Notes: generated from the sequence alone by a model not told the origin. Positions 7,951 to 14,592 are shown, counted from the first letter of the stretch. The stretch: DNA of 21,707 nt from an uncultured Corynebacterium sp. (GCA_943908385.1 CALTTF010000027.1:1-21707), one strand, 5' to 3'. Program-made: numbers and translations.

Positions 7951-8328
7951 GTGACCACTACGATCAGAAACCGCGCACTGGAAAATGCAAGCTCTGCCCT
8001 ACGACTTGGGCAGCAAGTACGACAGCGCTCCTCCGTAGACTCCGAGAGGTCCTTCGAACGTGGCGAGTGGGTGACCATGGCGGTCTGCCGCTCCGGCGAT
8101 CCCGACGCCCTCTTTGTCCGCGGCGCCGAGCAGCGCAAAGCCGCAGCTATCTGCCGCAGCTGCCCCGTCCAGATGGAATGCCGCGCTGACGCCCTCGACA
8201 ACAAGGTCGAATTCGGCGTATGGGGCGGCCTGACTGAACGCCAGCGCCGCGCCGTCCTGCGCAAGAACCCCCACGTCACTGATTGGGCGGAGCACTTGGC
8301 GGAGGGGCGCGAGATTATCGGCCTGTAG
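7951..8328 (+). CDS. whcA: WhiB-family iron-sulfur regulator
   Basis: A 125-residue WhiB-like protein from the GTG at 7951. Four cysteines at 46, 68, 71 and 77 (C-X21-C-X2-C-X5-C) bind a [4Fe-4S] cluster. The GVWGG turn at 89-93 and the following basic stretch (ERQRRAVLRK) are the family's signature and DNA-contact region. WhcA/WhiB4 proteins control oxidative-stress responses through the redox state of their cluster, and the position next to the PASTA PBP supports that assignment. I chose GTG 7951 because AAGGAG at 7939-7944 is 6 nt upstream. An in-frame ATG at 7894 would place that site inside the gene. The TAG stop is also the start of the next gene's -10 box. Confidence 0.92.
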   Translation: MTTTIRNRALENASSALRLGQQVRQRSSVDSERSFERGEWVTMAVCRSGDPDALFVRGAEQRKAAAICRSCPVQMECRADALDNKVEFGVWGGLTERQRRAVLRKNPHVTDWAEHLAEGREIIGL

Positions 8329-8331
8329 GGT
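8326..8331 (+). promoter_or_regulatory. -10 box of the DUF4177 gene, overlapping the whcA stop codon
   Basis: TAGGGT begins with the whcA TAG stop (8326-8328) and lies 7 nt before ATG 8339. Confidence 0.45.
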
Positions 8332-8338
8332 GGTGCCC

Positions 8339-8491
8339 ATGAAGAAATGGGAATACGCAACCGTTCCGCTGCTCACACACGCAACAAAGCAGATCCTGGA
8401 CACCTGGGGTGAAGACGGCTGGGAGCTCGTCGCTGTCACTCCCGGCCCGAACCCGGAGAATGTCGTCGCCTACATGAAGCGGGAGCTCTAA
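8339..8491 (+). CDS. DUF4177 small protein
   Basis: A 50-residue protein beginning MKKWEYATVPLL and containing DTWGEDGWELVAV at about residues 21-33, the hallmark of DUF4177 proteins. No signal peptide or membrane helix is present and the function is unknown. In mycobacteria a gene of this type also precedes a RidA-like gene near whiB4. Its TAA stop shares one base with the ATG of the RidA-like gene (TAATG), so translation is probably coupled. Confidence 0.88.
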   Translation: MKKWEYATVPLLTHATKQILDTWGEDGWELVAVTPGPNPENVVAYMKREL

Positions 8492-8967
8492 TGGCTGCGG
8501 CGTCGAAGTCGCCGAGCGAACGCCTCGCCGACCTGGGCATCGAACTCCCGGCGGTCGCGGCGCCCGTCGCCGCATACGTCCCCGCGACCCGAGTGGGCAA
8601 CCAGGTGTGGACCTCCGGCCAGCTTCCGTTCGTCGACGGCGAGCTGCCCGCCACCGGCAAGGTCGGCGCGGACGTTGACCCCGATGACGCGTACGGTCTC
8701 GCATGCACCGCGCTGTTGAACGCGTTGGCTGCTGTGGATGATCTTGTCGGCATCGACAAGATCGAACGGGTGGTCAAAGTCGTGGGCTACGTGGCGTCGG
8801 ACGTCGGGTTCGCGGGACAACCGGGCGTCGTCAATGGCGCTTCCGATCTTGTCGGCGCGATCTTCGGCGACGCGGGCGCCCACGTGCGTAGCGCAGTCGG
8901 CGTCGCCGTCCTTCCTCTCGACGCCCCAGTTGAAGTCGAGCTCATCGTCGAGGTCGCGGGCACCTAA
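8491..8967 (+). CDS. RidA/YjgF-family protein
   Basis: A 158-residue protein of the YjgF/YER057c/UK114 fold. After an N-terminal segment (about 1-25) come the conserved strand GNQVWTSGQLPFVDG (36-50), the helix with ALLNALAAVDDLVGIDKI, and the C-terminal half with DVGFAGQPGVVNGASDLVGA and VELIVEVAGT. Classical RidA hydrolyses reactive enamine/imine intermediates made by PLP enzymes. Actinobacterial members next to whiB4 form a divergent group, and the arginine near the C-terminus that classical RidA uses is not obvious here, so the activity is uncertain. It is probably in one operon with the DUF4177 gene. The ribosome-binding site GGGAG lies inside that gene's end. Confidence 0.88.
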   Translation: MAAASKSPSERLADLGIELPAVAAPVAAYVPATRVGNQVWTSGQLPFVDGELPATGKVGADVDPDDAYGLACTALLNALAAVDDLVGIDKIERVVKVVGYVASDVGFAGQPGVVNGASDLVGAIFGDAGAHVRSAVGVAVLPLDAPVEVELIVEVAGT

Positions 8968-9007
8968 CCGCCCCCGCCGCCGAATTACACATCCTGCCTA
9001 TTGACGG

Positions 9008-9013
9008 TAGGGT
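9008..9013 (+). promoter_or_regulatory. -10 box of the MBL-fold gene (leaderless)
   Basis: TAGGGT is 7 nt before ATG 9021. Confidence 0.5.
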
Positions 9014-9020
9014 TGAAGGC

Positions 9021-9833
9021 ATGCAGCATCCTGCCTACAGCCAACTGCGTCCTGTCACTCCCTCCGCCGCTGTCGTGCTGGCTCCCAATCCCAGCTACGC
9101 CGCACTGGAAGGCACGAATTCCTGGGTCATCCGCGACCCGGAAGACGAGTTCAGCATCGTCATCGATCCGGGCCCGGAGGATGAAGGCCACCTCAATGTT
9201 CTGCAGTCCGCCGCAGACAAGGTGGCGCTGGTGCTGTTGACGCACCGCCACCACGACCACGCGGACGGTGCCCAGCGCTTCCGCCAGCTCACCGGCGTTG
9301 AGGTTCGCGCGTTTGACGAGCGCTATTGCATCGGCGGTGAGCCGCTCGAAGACGGCGAGATCATCGCCGTCGATGGCATCACTCCCCGCATCAAGGTCGT
9401 GCACACTCCGGGCCACACGCGCGATTCGGTGTCGTTCTACATCTACTCGGGCGACCCGGACTCGTCGGAGCTTGAAGGTATCGTCACTGGTGACACGATC
9501 GCCGGCCGCCACACCACGATGATTTCCGAGACCGATGGTGACCTCGGCGCATACCTGGAGTCGCTGGCCAAGCTCGAAGAAGAGGGTACGGGCATCACGT
9601 TGCTGCCGGGCCACGGTCCGGAGGGCGCAGATCTCTCCGAGTTTGCGCGCAAGTACATCGACCGCCGTAACTACCGCCTCGATCAGATCCGCAAGGTGCG
9701 CGAAGAGCGCGGAACGGATCTAAGCATCAACGAGCTTGTCGACGCAATGTATGACGATGTCGACCCCGTCCTCCGCGGCGCCGCTGAGCAGTCCACCCGC
9801 GTCGCACTGCGTTACCTCGACGGCAAGAACTAA
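9021..9833 (+). CDS. Metallo-beta-lactamase-fold hydrolase (LACTB2-like)
   Basis: A 270-residue MBL-fold protein. The zinc motif HRHHDHAD lies at residues 75-82 (His75, His77, Asp79, His80), with further ligands His132 (PGHTRDS), Asp158 (TGDT) and His198 (PGHGP). The C-terminal part (about 205-268) is a helical domain like that of LACTB2-type ribonucleases/hydrolases. It is not a beta-lactamase by this architecture, and the substrate could be RNA or a thioester. In mycobacteria the corresponding gene sits directly beside crp, but here two extra genes intervene. It has its own leaderless promoter and a good terminator 16 nt after the stop. Confidence 0.9.
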   Translation: MQHPAYSQLRPVTPSAAVVLAPNPSYAALEGTNSWVIRDPEDEFSIVIDPGPEDEGHLNVLQSAADKVALVLLTHRHHDHADGAQRFRQLTGVEVRAFDERYCIGGEPLEDGEIIAVDGITPRIKVVHTPGHTRDSVSFYIYSGDPDSSELEGIVTGDTIAGRHTTMISETDGDLGAYLESLAKLEEEGTGITLLPGHGPEGADLSEFARKYIDRRNYRLDQIRKVREERGTDLSINELVDAMYDDVDPVLRGAAEQSTRVALRYLDGKN

Positions 9834-9848
9834 GTCGCATACCCGGCG

Positions 9849-9878
9849 ACGGGCCCCTTTTCCCAAGGGGCCCGTTTT
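9849..9878 (+). terminator. Rho-independent terminator of the MBL-fold gene
   Basis: An 11-bp perfect GC-rich stem (9849-9859 with 9865-9875) with a 5-nt loop is followed by TTTTCGCTTTT. Confidence 0.88.
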
Positions 9879-9888
9879 CGCTTTTGCA

Positions 9889-9894
9889 TATACT
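9889..9894 (+). promoter_or_regulatory. -10 box of the membrane protein gene (leaderless)
   Basis: TATACT is 6 nt before ATG 9901 and directly follows the terminator T-tract. Confidence 0.5.
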
Positions 9895-9900
9895 TCCTGC

Positions 9901-10332
9901 ATGGAACACTATGACGATCCGAAACTGAGCCCTTCGGAGGTATCCGTTCCGCCGCGCTTGCGCGACTGCGGGATACTCAAGTGGCCGACGATCGAGTTTG
10001 CAGTTGTCTTTTTCCTCGCGGTCGCCTCTGCTGTCGATATGTCGGAGACCGGTACTGATGCTGGTTTCGTCGCAGTTTTCATGTACATCCCGGCGATCGT
10101 GTTAATCACGATCTGGTGGATTGTCTTTCTGCCTCTGTTGAACATCAAGGTCAACGATTTCAGGTGGGATATCCTCCTCGCAGTCCTCATCTGCGACGTG
10201 GCCCTCGTGTGCATTCTCGTAGAGAGTTATTGGTTTATTGTCACGCCATGCGCGCTGCTTGTCGTTGTGGCCGTGATGGTGCGCAGGTTCATCGCGTTCA
10301 GGAAGTGGAAGAAAGGGGAGACCTTCGACTAG
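9901..10332 (+). CDS. Small four-helix membrane protein, function unknown
   Basis: I do not recognise this family. The 143-residue protein has a short charged N-terminus (about 1-27) and then four hydrophobic helices at about residues 30-44, 52-76, 84-103 and 105-125. It ends in a basic tail (RRFIAFRKWKKGE), which would be cytoplasmic by the positive-inside rule. ATG 9901 is chosen because it follows a TATACT -10 box by 6 nt, while an earlier in-frame ATG at 9736 lies inside the MBL gene and its terminator. Base composition is lower in GC than the neighbours. It is convergent with the HNH gene, and both interrupt a conserved gene order. Confidence 0.7.
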   Translation: MEHYDDPKLSPSEVSVPPRLRDCGILKWPTIEFAVVFFLAVASAVDMSETGTDAGFVAVFMYIPAIVLITIWWIVFLPLLNIKVNDFRWDILLAVLICDVALVCILVESYWFIVTPCALLVVVAVMVRRFIAFRKWKKGETFD

Positions 10333-10372
10333 GAATCGCCTTTTGGGCGTGCGGAAGTGGCCGTGGACATGC

Positions 10373-10398
10373 CTGATTCACGCGATGAGCGTGGTCAG
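10373..10398. terminator. Hairpin between convergent genes
   Basis: CACGC (10379-10383) pairs with GCGTG (10389-10393), extended by CTGA/TCAG across small bulges. It lies between the convergent membrane-protein and HNH genes. No T-run is present. Confidence 0.35.
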
Positions 10399-10419
10399 AT
10401 CTTGTCTGCGGCCTTGTCG

Positions 10420-11487
10420 CTATTTCCCGAACAGTAGGTGCATGGCACCGTATTGGTGTGTGCTGTTCGCCACTGGTGTTCCGCGCGGTGAAACCCAAAT
10501 CGGTGTCCCATCGCGCACCTGTATTCGACCCCTGTTGTGCCGCTCTGGGTCATCGTCGTTGGTGCGGTTGTGATACCTGCACAACACCGACAAGTTGTTC
10601 ATATTCGTCTGCCCACCGCGGGCCCACGGTTCGATGTGGTGGACTTCGCAGTTATCAGCAGCATGCCGACAGTCCGGTACTGGGCAGGTGGTCAGTGTTG
10701 CTCGGGCGAGGTCTCGTTGTTTCTTATTGGCGAACCGTTTCGTGTTGTACAGGTTCACCGGACCTGCCTGCGGGTGGAAGAGTGCGACTTCCAAGTCGGA
10801 CCCGTGGAACCGAGTGAGGTACTCCGCACCAGTCATCGTCGTGCCATCAGATAGGCCCAGGATGGTCTCATCTCCTTGGTCGCCGAGGATCGAGATGTAA
10901 TCCGGCAGCGGGATCTGGACCAGCGGGCGTGGGACAGCATCCGCGACAGCACCGTCGTTATGGAGTAGATCGTGGAGTGCTTCGTACATCTGCGGACCCT
11001 CAGGACGATTAGCATCCAGGTTTCGGCGCAGGGCGTACTCAAGAGCAGCGATATCCCGCGCATCACCGGTAGCGCTGAAGGTGCATTTGCCTTTCCGGGG
11101 CTTGCCGAACCGCACCGACGACTCTGGGGCCGGTGTATCCACCTCGGGGACGATGTCTTTGGCGCGGCGTTTCAACGTCTCGTAGTTCCCGCGCACAGAC
11201 AGCAACGCCAGGCGGATCTTCCACTTCTCTTTCTCGGTACCCAACTTGCGGACTCGTTGCTCGATGAGCACCAACTGATCCAGTGACTTCGCAGTCTGGC
11301 GGGCAACACGAACAGCATTAGCCTGCTGACGGGAAAACCGAGTCTTTCCGTAGTAGACCTCGTAGACGCCCTTCCAATCGGCAACGCGGGTGGGGTTGGC
11401 GCCGGCGTCGACAAGCTGCTGGGCGTCGAAACTCCCCAGCAAGTCGATAGCATTGCCCGCGCCCACATGCGCCGCGAATTGGTTCAT
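10420..11487 (-). CDS. DUF222/HNH endonuclease-like protein
   Basis: A 355-residue protein. The N-terminal two thirds form a helical DUF222-type region. The C-terminal HNH domain contains CPVPDC, a Cys at about 11 residues further on, EVHHIEPWARGG and LCRYHN, with catalytic His in VHHIEPW and zinc-binding cysteines. This is the family often seen in repeats such as REP13E12 of mycobacteria and in many copies in corynebacteria. Nuclease activity is likely, but its target and role (mobile element, phage, housekeeping) are unknown. I place the start at ATG 11487 because TAACGT lies exactly 7 nt upstream. ATG 11517, 10 codons earlier in frame, lies upstream of that box. Base composition is lower in GC than flanking core genes. 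Confidence 0.85.
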   Translation of the reverse strand: MNQFAAHVGAGNAIDLLGSFDAQQLVDAGANPTRVADWKGVYEVYYGKTRFSRQQANAVRVARQTAKSLDQLVLIEQRVRKLGTEKEKWKIRLALLSVRGNYETLKRRAKDIVPEVDTPAPESSVRFGKPRKGKCTFSATGDARDIAALEYALRRNLDANRPEGPQMYEALHDLLHNDGAVADAVPRPLVQIPLPDYISILGDQGDETILGLSDGTTMTGAEYLTRFHGSDLEVALFHPQAGPVNLYNTKRFANKKQRDLARATLTTCPVPDCRHAADNCEVHHIEPWARGGQTNMNNLSVLCRYHNRTNDDDPERHNRGRIQVRDGTPIWVSPRGTPVANSTHQYGAMHLLFGK

Positions 11488-11494
11488 GACACAA

Positions 11495-11500
11495 ACGTTA
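11495..11500 (-). promoter_or_regulatory. -10 box of the HNH gene (leaderless)
   Basis: TAACGT on the minus strand is 7 nt before ATG 11487. Confidence 0.45.
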
Positions 11501-11518
11501 AACGCCCCGCAACCCATC

Positions 11519-11552
11519 GTCTACGAAACGATGTCTACTTCAGTAGACATCG
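11519..11552. promoter_or_regulatory. GTCTAC repeat cluster with perfect palindrome upstream of the HNH gene
   Basis: GTCTAC occurs as a direct repeat at 11519-11524 and 11533-11538, and inverted as GTAGAC at 11543-11548. The last two form a perfect 10-bp inverted repeat (11529-11538 with 11543-11552). It lies just upstream of the HNH promoter and downstream of glxR. It could be an operator for the HNH gene or a terminator of glxR. Confidence 0.45.
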
Positions 11553-11612
11553 CCTAAACGGTCAGGTCACAGGGCGTGAAAAACGGGCGAAAACGCGAGC
11601 AGGCGGCGTCGA

Positions 11613-12296
11613 TTAGCGTGCGCGGCGCGCGAGGTGCTCGGTGTTGACGATGACAACGGACTTGCCCTCGAGGCGAATCCAGCCGCGCTGGGCGAAGGTG
11701 GCGAGGGCCTTGTTCACGGTCTCGCGGGAAGCGCCGACGAGCTGGGCGATCTCTTCCTGGGTGAGGTCGTGGTTGACGCGGAGGCCGCTGCCTTCCTGGA
11801 TGCCGAAGCGGTTCGCGAGCTGCAGGAGGGTCTTGGCGACGCGGCCGGGGACGTCAGTGAAGATGAGGTCGGCGAGCGACGCGTTGGTGCGGCGCAAGCG
11901 GCGGGCGAGAACGCGCAGGAGCTGCTGGGAGATCTCCGGGTGGTCGTTGATCCACGTGCGGAGCATCTCGGAGTCCATGGTGGCGGCTTTGACCTCGGTG
12001 ACGCACACGGCGGACGAGGTACGGGGGCCCGGATCGAAGATGGACAGTTCGCCGAACATGTCGGAGGGGCCCATGACGGACAGGAGGTTCTCGCGGCCGT
12101 CAGGGGCGTGGCGGGCGAGCTTCACTTTGCCTTCGATGATGATGTAGAGGGTGTCGCCGGGCTCACCTTCGTCGAAGATGGTGGTGCCACGGGGGAACGA
12201 CTCCGTCTGCATCTGTGAGATCAGGTTGACCACTGCATCGGGGTCTACTCCCTGGAAGATCCCGGCGCGGGACAGTGTTTCCTGCACGCTTTGCAT
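11613..12296 (-). CDS. glxR: cAMP-responsive global regulator GlxR (Crp/Fnr family)
   Basis: A 227-residue Crp-family protein. The cyclic-nucleotide-binding beta-roll covers about residues 12-120, with the phosphate-binding cassette at 81-96 (FGELSIFD, then PRTSSA: Gly82, Glu83, Arg92, Thr93/Ser94). A long dimer helix runs through about 115-145. The winged helix-turn-helix (about 150-220) has its recognition helix at ASRETVNKALATFAQRG. It would bind TGTGA-N6-TCACA-like sites as a cAMP-bound dimer and control central carbon metabolism, respiration and stress genes. The ATG 12296 start has AAGGAG 5 nt upstream. A TAGGGT -10 at 12379-12374 would give a leader of about 70 nt that contains a GlxR-like site, so it may be autoregulated. 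Confidence 0.97.
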   Translation of the reverse strand: MQSVQETLSRAGIFQGVDPDAVVNLISQMQTESFPRGTTIFDEGEPGDTLYIIIEGKVKLARHAPDGRENLLSVMGPSDMFGELSIFDPGPRTSSAVCVTEVKAATMDSEMLRTWINDHPEISQQLLRVLARRLRRTNASLADLIFTDVPGRVAKTLLQLANRFGIQEGSGLRVNHDLTQEEIAQLVGASRETVNKALATFAQRGWIRLEGKSVVIVNTEHLARRAR

Positions 12297-12322
12297 CGAA
12301 GCTCCTTGTAGTTTTCGGTCCG

Positions 12323-12338
12323 TGTGGAGTTGGTCACC
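12323..12338. promoter_or_regulatory. Candidate GlxR operator in the glxR leader
   Basis: TGTGGAGTTGGTCACC matches TGTGA-N6-TCACA with one mismatch in each half. It lies between the predicted glxR -10 (12374-12379) and the start codon, which would suit autorepression. Confidence 0.4.
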
Positions 12339-12373
12339 GGAAGCTCAGCTCGCGGGCCATGTCACAATGGTCC

Positions 12374-12379
12374 ACCCTA
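12374..12379 (-). promoter_or_regulatory. Candidate -10 box of glxR
   Basis: TAGGGT on the minus strand is the hexamer used at several other promoters in this window. It lies 77 nt before the glxR start. Confidence 0.4.
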
Positions 12380-12407
12380 GCATCTCGCTATGAGTCGTTC
12401 GGCGTTG

Positions 12408-12509
12408 TTAGGCGTCGGTGTGGACGACGGCGATTTCGAGGCGTTCCATGCCGACGAGGAAGACGGCGAGGAACGCGGGTGCGAGTAGCGCGAGGAGAGT
12501 GCTCAACAT
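12408..12509 (-). CDS. 33-residue single-helix membrane microprotein
   Basis: The minus strand encodes 33 residues from ATG 12509 to TAA at 12408-12410. Residues 2-20 are a strongly hydrophobic helix containing LLALLAPAFLAVFLVG, followed by a short hydrophilic tail with ERLEIAVVHTDA. A TATACT -10 box lies 8 nt upstream of the ATG, so the mRNA would be leaderless. In mycobacteria the gene beside crp on the nth side encodes a longer membrane protein, so a counterpart is plausible. It lies 111 nt upstream of glxR on the same strand and could share transcripts with it. Its function is unknown. A longer in-frame ORF from 12596 would extend into nth and is less likely. Confidence 0.65.
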   Translation of the reverse strand: MLSTLLALLAPAFLAVFLVGMERLEIAVVHTDA

Positions 12510-12517
12510 ATGTGCCC

Positions 12518-12525
12518 AGTATAGT
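12518..12525. promoter_or_regulatory. Overlapping divergent -10 boxes for nth and the microprotein
   Basis: The 8-bp core AGTATAGT reads TATAGT on the plus strand (12520-12525), 7 nt before nth ATG 12533. It reads TATACT on the minus strand (12523-12518), 8 nt before microprotein ATG 12509. The two hexamers share four base pairs, so one opened stretch could serve both directions. Confidence 0.6.
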
Positions 12526-12532
12526 GAACGCC

Positions 12533-13333
12533 ATGTCAGCTTCTGCTTCGAGGACGCCGCAGCGGTTTCGTCGGCCGGGTTCGCATCCGGCGGCAAAGGG
12601 TGCGGAGACGGACTTGGGGCGTACGCGTCGCGCGCGGAGGATCAATCGGACGTTAGCGGCCATGTTCCCGGATGCGCATGCTGAGCTGGATTTTTCGACG
12701 CCGCTCGAGTTGCTCATGGCGACGATGTTGAGTGCGCAGACGACGGATGTGCGGGTCAACAGCGTCACGCCCGAGCTTTTTGCACGCTTTACGACGGCCG
12801 CGGCCTACGCCGCGGCTGACCCCGCCGAACTGGAGAGCATCATTAAGCCGGTAGGGTTTTACCGTGCGAAGGCGGGGCATCTGAAGGGGATCGGGGAGAA
12901 GCTGGTGGCCGAGTTCGGCGGCGAGGTGCCAGTGGCGATCGAGGACCTGGTGAAATTGCCTGGCGTGGGCCGGAAGACGGCGCATGTGGTGCGGGGCAAT
13001 GCGTTCGGGTTGCCGGGCTTGACGGTGGACACGCATTTTCAGCGGTTGGTGCACCGGTTGGGGTTGACGGACGGGAAGGATCCGGTGGCGATTGAGAAGG
13101 CGATCGGGGAGATGATCGAGAAGCGGGAGTGGACGATGTTCTCGCACCGGATCATTTTCTGCGGTCGCCGGGTGTGCCATGCGCGGAAGGCTGCGTGCGG
13201 GGCGTGCCCGTTGGCGTATGACTGTCCGTCGTTCGGCCAAGCGGGACCCATCGAGTGGACCGAGGCGGAGAAGCTGGTGACGGGCACGGAGCGCGACCAC
13301 ATCCTCTCGATGGTGGGGGAGAGCCGCGAGTGA
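12533..13333 (+). CDS. nth: Endonuclease III (DNA glycosylase/AP lyase)
   Basis: A 266-residue base-excision-repair enzyme that removes oxidised pyrimidines and nicks at abasic sites. The helix-hairpin-helix LPGVGRKTA (142-150) carries the catalytic Lys148, and VDTH carries Asp166. Four cysteines (215, 222, 225, 231; C-X6-C-X2-C-X5-C) hold the [4Fe-4S] cluster. An extra N-terminal 35 residues rich in R, P and S precede the conserved domain. ATG 12533 is chosen because TATAGT lies 7 nt upstream. A longer frame back to 12275 runs through the glxR and microprotein promoters. The stop overlaps the GTG of the thioredoxin-like gene (GTGA), starting a run of three tightly linked genes on the plus strand. 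Confidence 0.95.
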   Translation: MSASASRTPQRFRRPGSHPAAKGAETDLGRTRRARRINRTLAAMFPDAHAELDFSTPLELLMATMLSAQTTDVRVNSVTPELFARFTTAAAYAAADPAELESIIKPVGFYRAKAGHLKGIGEKLVAEFGGEVPVAIEDLVKLPGVGRKTAHVVRGNAFGLPGLTVDTHFQRLVHRLGLTDGKDPVAIEKAIGEMIEKREWTMFSHRIIFCGRRVCHARKAACGACPLAYDCPSFGQAGPIEWTEAEKLVTGTERDHILSMVGESRE

Positions 13334-13878
13334 AAAAGCAGGTCTGGCTGAGCGTTGTGGTGCTGGCGGCAGTGACGGCACTCGTGGTGGTGGCAGCGGT
13401 GTCGTTGTTGCGACCTGCGGACGAGCCCGCGGAAGAGGCCGTGGGAGAACAAGAGATTCCGGCTCGCCCGGACTGCCCAGGCGGGAGCGTCGGCTCGGTA
13501 GATCTGCCGTGTCTCGGGGGAGGGGACAGCGGTGACGCCGCACAGGAGATCACGGTCGCGAATGTGTGGGCGTGGTGGTGCGAGCCGTGTCGGGAAGAGC
13601 TGCCGGCACTCGAGGAATTCGCGAAGGAGCACCCGGAATACACGGTGGTGGGGGTGCATGCGGACACGAATGCGGCGAACGGGGCAGCGCTGCTGAACGA
13701 TCTCGGTATCGACCTGCCGAGCTACCAGGACAGTGAGAATGCTTTCGCGGGGCAGTTGGGGTTGCCGGGGGTCGTTCCGGTGACAGTCGTCTTCCGGGGA
13801 GAGGAGAAGGTGGGGGTCGTGGGGAGGGCTTTGTCGTCGTCAAGCGAAATTGCGGAAGCTGTCGAGGAGGTGCTGTAG
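13330..13878 (+). CDS. Membrane-anchored thioredoxin-like protein (TlpA/ResA type)
   Basis: A 182-residue protein with an N-terminal membrane anchor (about residues 5-27), an acidic linker, and a thioredoxin fold (about 70-182). The active site WCEPC has cysteines 84 and 87 within NVWAWWCEPCREELP. The cis-proline region is GVVPVTV. It should act outside the membrane as a thiol-disulfide exchanger, perhaps for cytochrome maturation or protection of exported proteins. Two further cysteines, 49 and 61, precede the domain and could form a second disulfide. The start is GTG 13330, overlapping the nth stop by 4 nt, with GGGGGAG 8 nt upstream. The longer in-frame option at 13255 lies inside nth. The Nudix gene begins directly after its stop. 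Confidence 0.9.
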   Translation: MKKQVWLSVVVLAAVTALVVVAAVSLLRPADEPAEEAVGEQEIPARPDCPGGSVGSVDLPCLGGGDSGDAAQEITVANVWAWWCEPCREELPALEEFAKEHPEYTVVGVHADTNAANGAALLNDLGIDLPSYQDSENAFAGQLGLPGVVPVTVVFRGEEKVGVVGRALSSSSEIAEAVEEVL

Positions 13879-14565
13879 ATGGCGCAGTGGCTGGATGGGC
13901 TGGCTGGCGTGCTGTCGGCGCCGGGCAACGCGAAGCTGGTGAACAAGATGCAGGGGCACATGCGACTGGCGTCGCGGAAACCGCGCCGGTCGGCGGTGCT
14001 GATGTGTTTCACGGGCGACGCGCAGGCGCGGGAGCTGCCGCAAGACGCACGGATTCTGCTGACGCACCGCACCCCGACGCTGCGAAATCACTCGGGCCAA
14101 ATGGCCTTTCCCGGCGGACGCCTGGAACCGGACGACGCAGGCCCCGTCGATGCCGCGCTGCGTGAAGCGCACGAGGAAACGGGCCTGGAACCGTCGCGCG
14201 TGGAGACGCTGGCCGTGCTTGAATCCATCGCCGTCGGCCCGTCGGGCCACCCGGTGAATCCGGTGCTCGCGTACGCGGAGGACCCAGGCGACGTGTGGTG
14301 CGCCAGCCCCGAGGAAAACGACGACGTCTTCTTCGTGGACCTGGAGCAGCTGATCGACCCGGACAACCGCTTCCGCGTCGCGCGACTGGGCTGGTCGGGG
14401 CCCGCTTTCGACGTGGGCGGCTATGTCGTGTGGGGGTTCACGGCGTCGCTGCTCGCAGTGATGATCCGCGAAGCGGGCTGGGAAGAGCCCTGGGAGCACA
14501 AGGACGCCGTGGATCTGCGGAAGGCGCTGCGTGCGTCGCGCAACGGCGAGGGACATGGGTTTTAG
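13879..14565 (+). CDS. Nudix hydrolase, CoA pyrophosphatase-like (NudL/CoAse group)
   Basis: A 228-residue protein. The Nudix box lies at about 80-102, with GGRLEP leading into ALREAHEETGL. It is preceded by LLTHRTPTLRNHSGQMAFPGG, the extended motif typical of NudL/CoAse-type enzymes (UPF0035 signature). Such enzymes cleave the pyrophosphate of coenzyme A or its derivatives to 3',5'-ADP and phosphopantetheine; the actual substrate here is inferred from the motif only. There is no membrane segment. ATG 13879 follows the upstream stop with zero spacing, and a GGAGG site lies within the end of the previous gene, pointing to translational coupling. A TAGGGT promoter for the next gene lies just past its stop. 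Confidence 0.92.
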   Translation: MAQWLDGLAGVLSAPGNAKLVNKMQGHMRLASRKPRRSAVLMCFTGDAQARELPQDARILLTHRTPTLRNHSGQMAFPGGRLEPDDAGPVDAALREAHEETGLEPSRVETLAVLESIAVGPSGHPVNPVLAYAEDPGDVWCASPEENDDVFFVDLEQLIDPDNRFRVARLGWSGPAFDVGGYVVWGFTASLLAVMIREAGWEEPWEHKDAVDLRKALRASRNGEGHGF

Positions 14566-14578
14566 CGCACTCGGCGCG

Positions 14579-14584
14579 TAGGGT
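14579..14584 (+). promoter_or_regulatory. -10 box of marP (leaderless)
   Basis: TAGGGT is 8 nt before ATG 14593, with no ribosome-binding site between. Confidence 0.5.
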
Positions 14585-14592
14585 GACTCCCC

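Noticed and set aside
9736..9900. Upstream start for the four-helix membrane protein
   Set aside because: It would extend through the end of the MBL gene and a strong terminator; ATG 9901 has a -10 box at leaderless spacing.
12275..12532. Upstream extension of nth
   Set aside because: It would cover the glxR and microprotein promoters, and the added residues lack family similarity.
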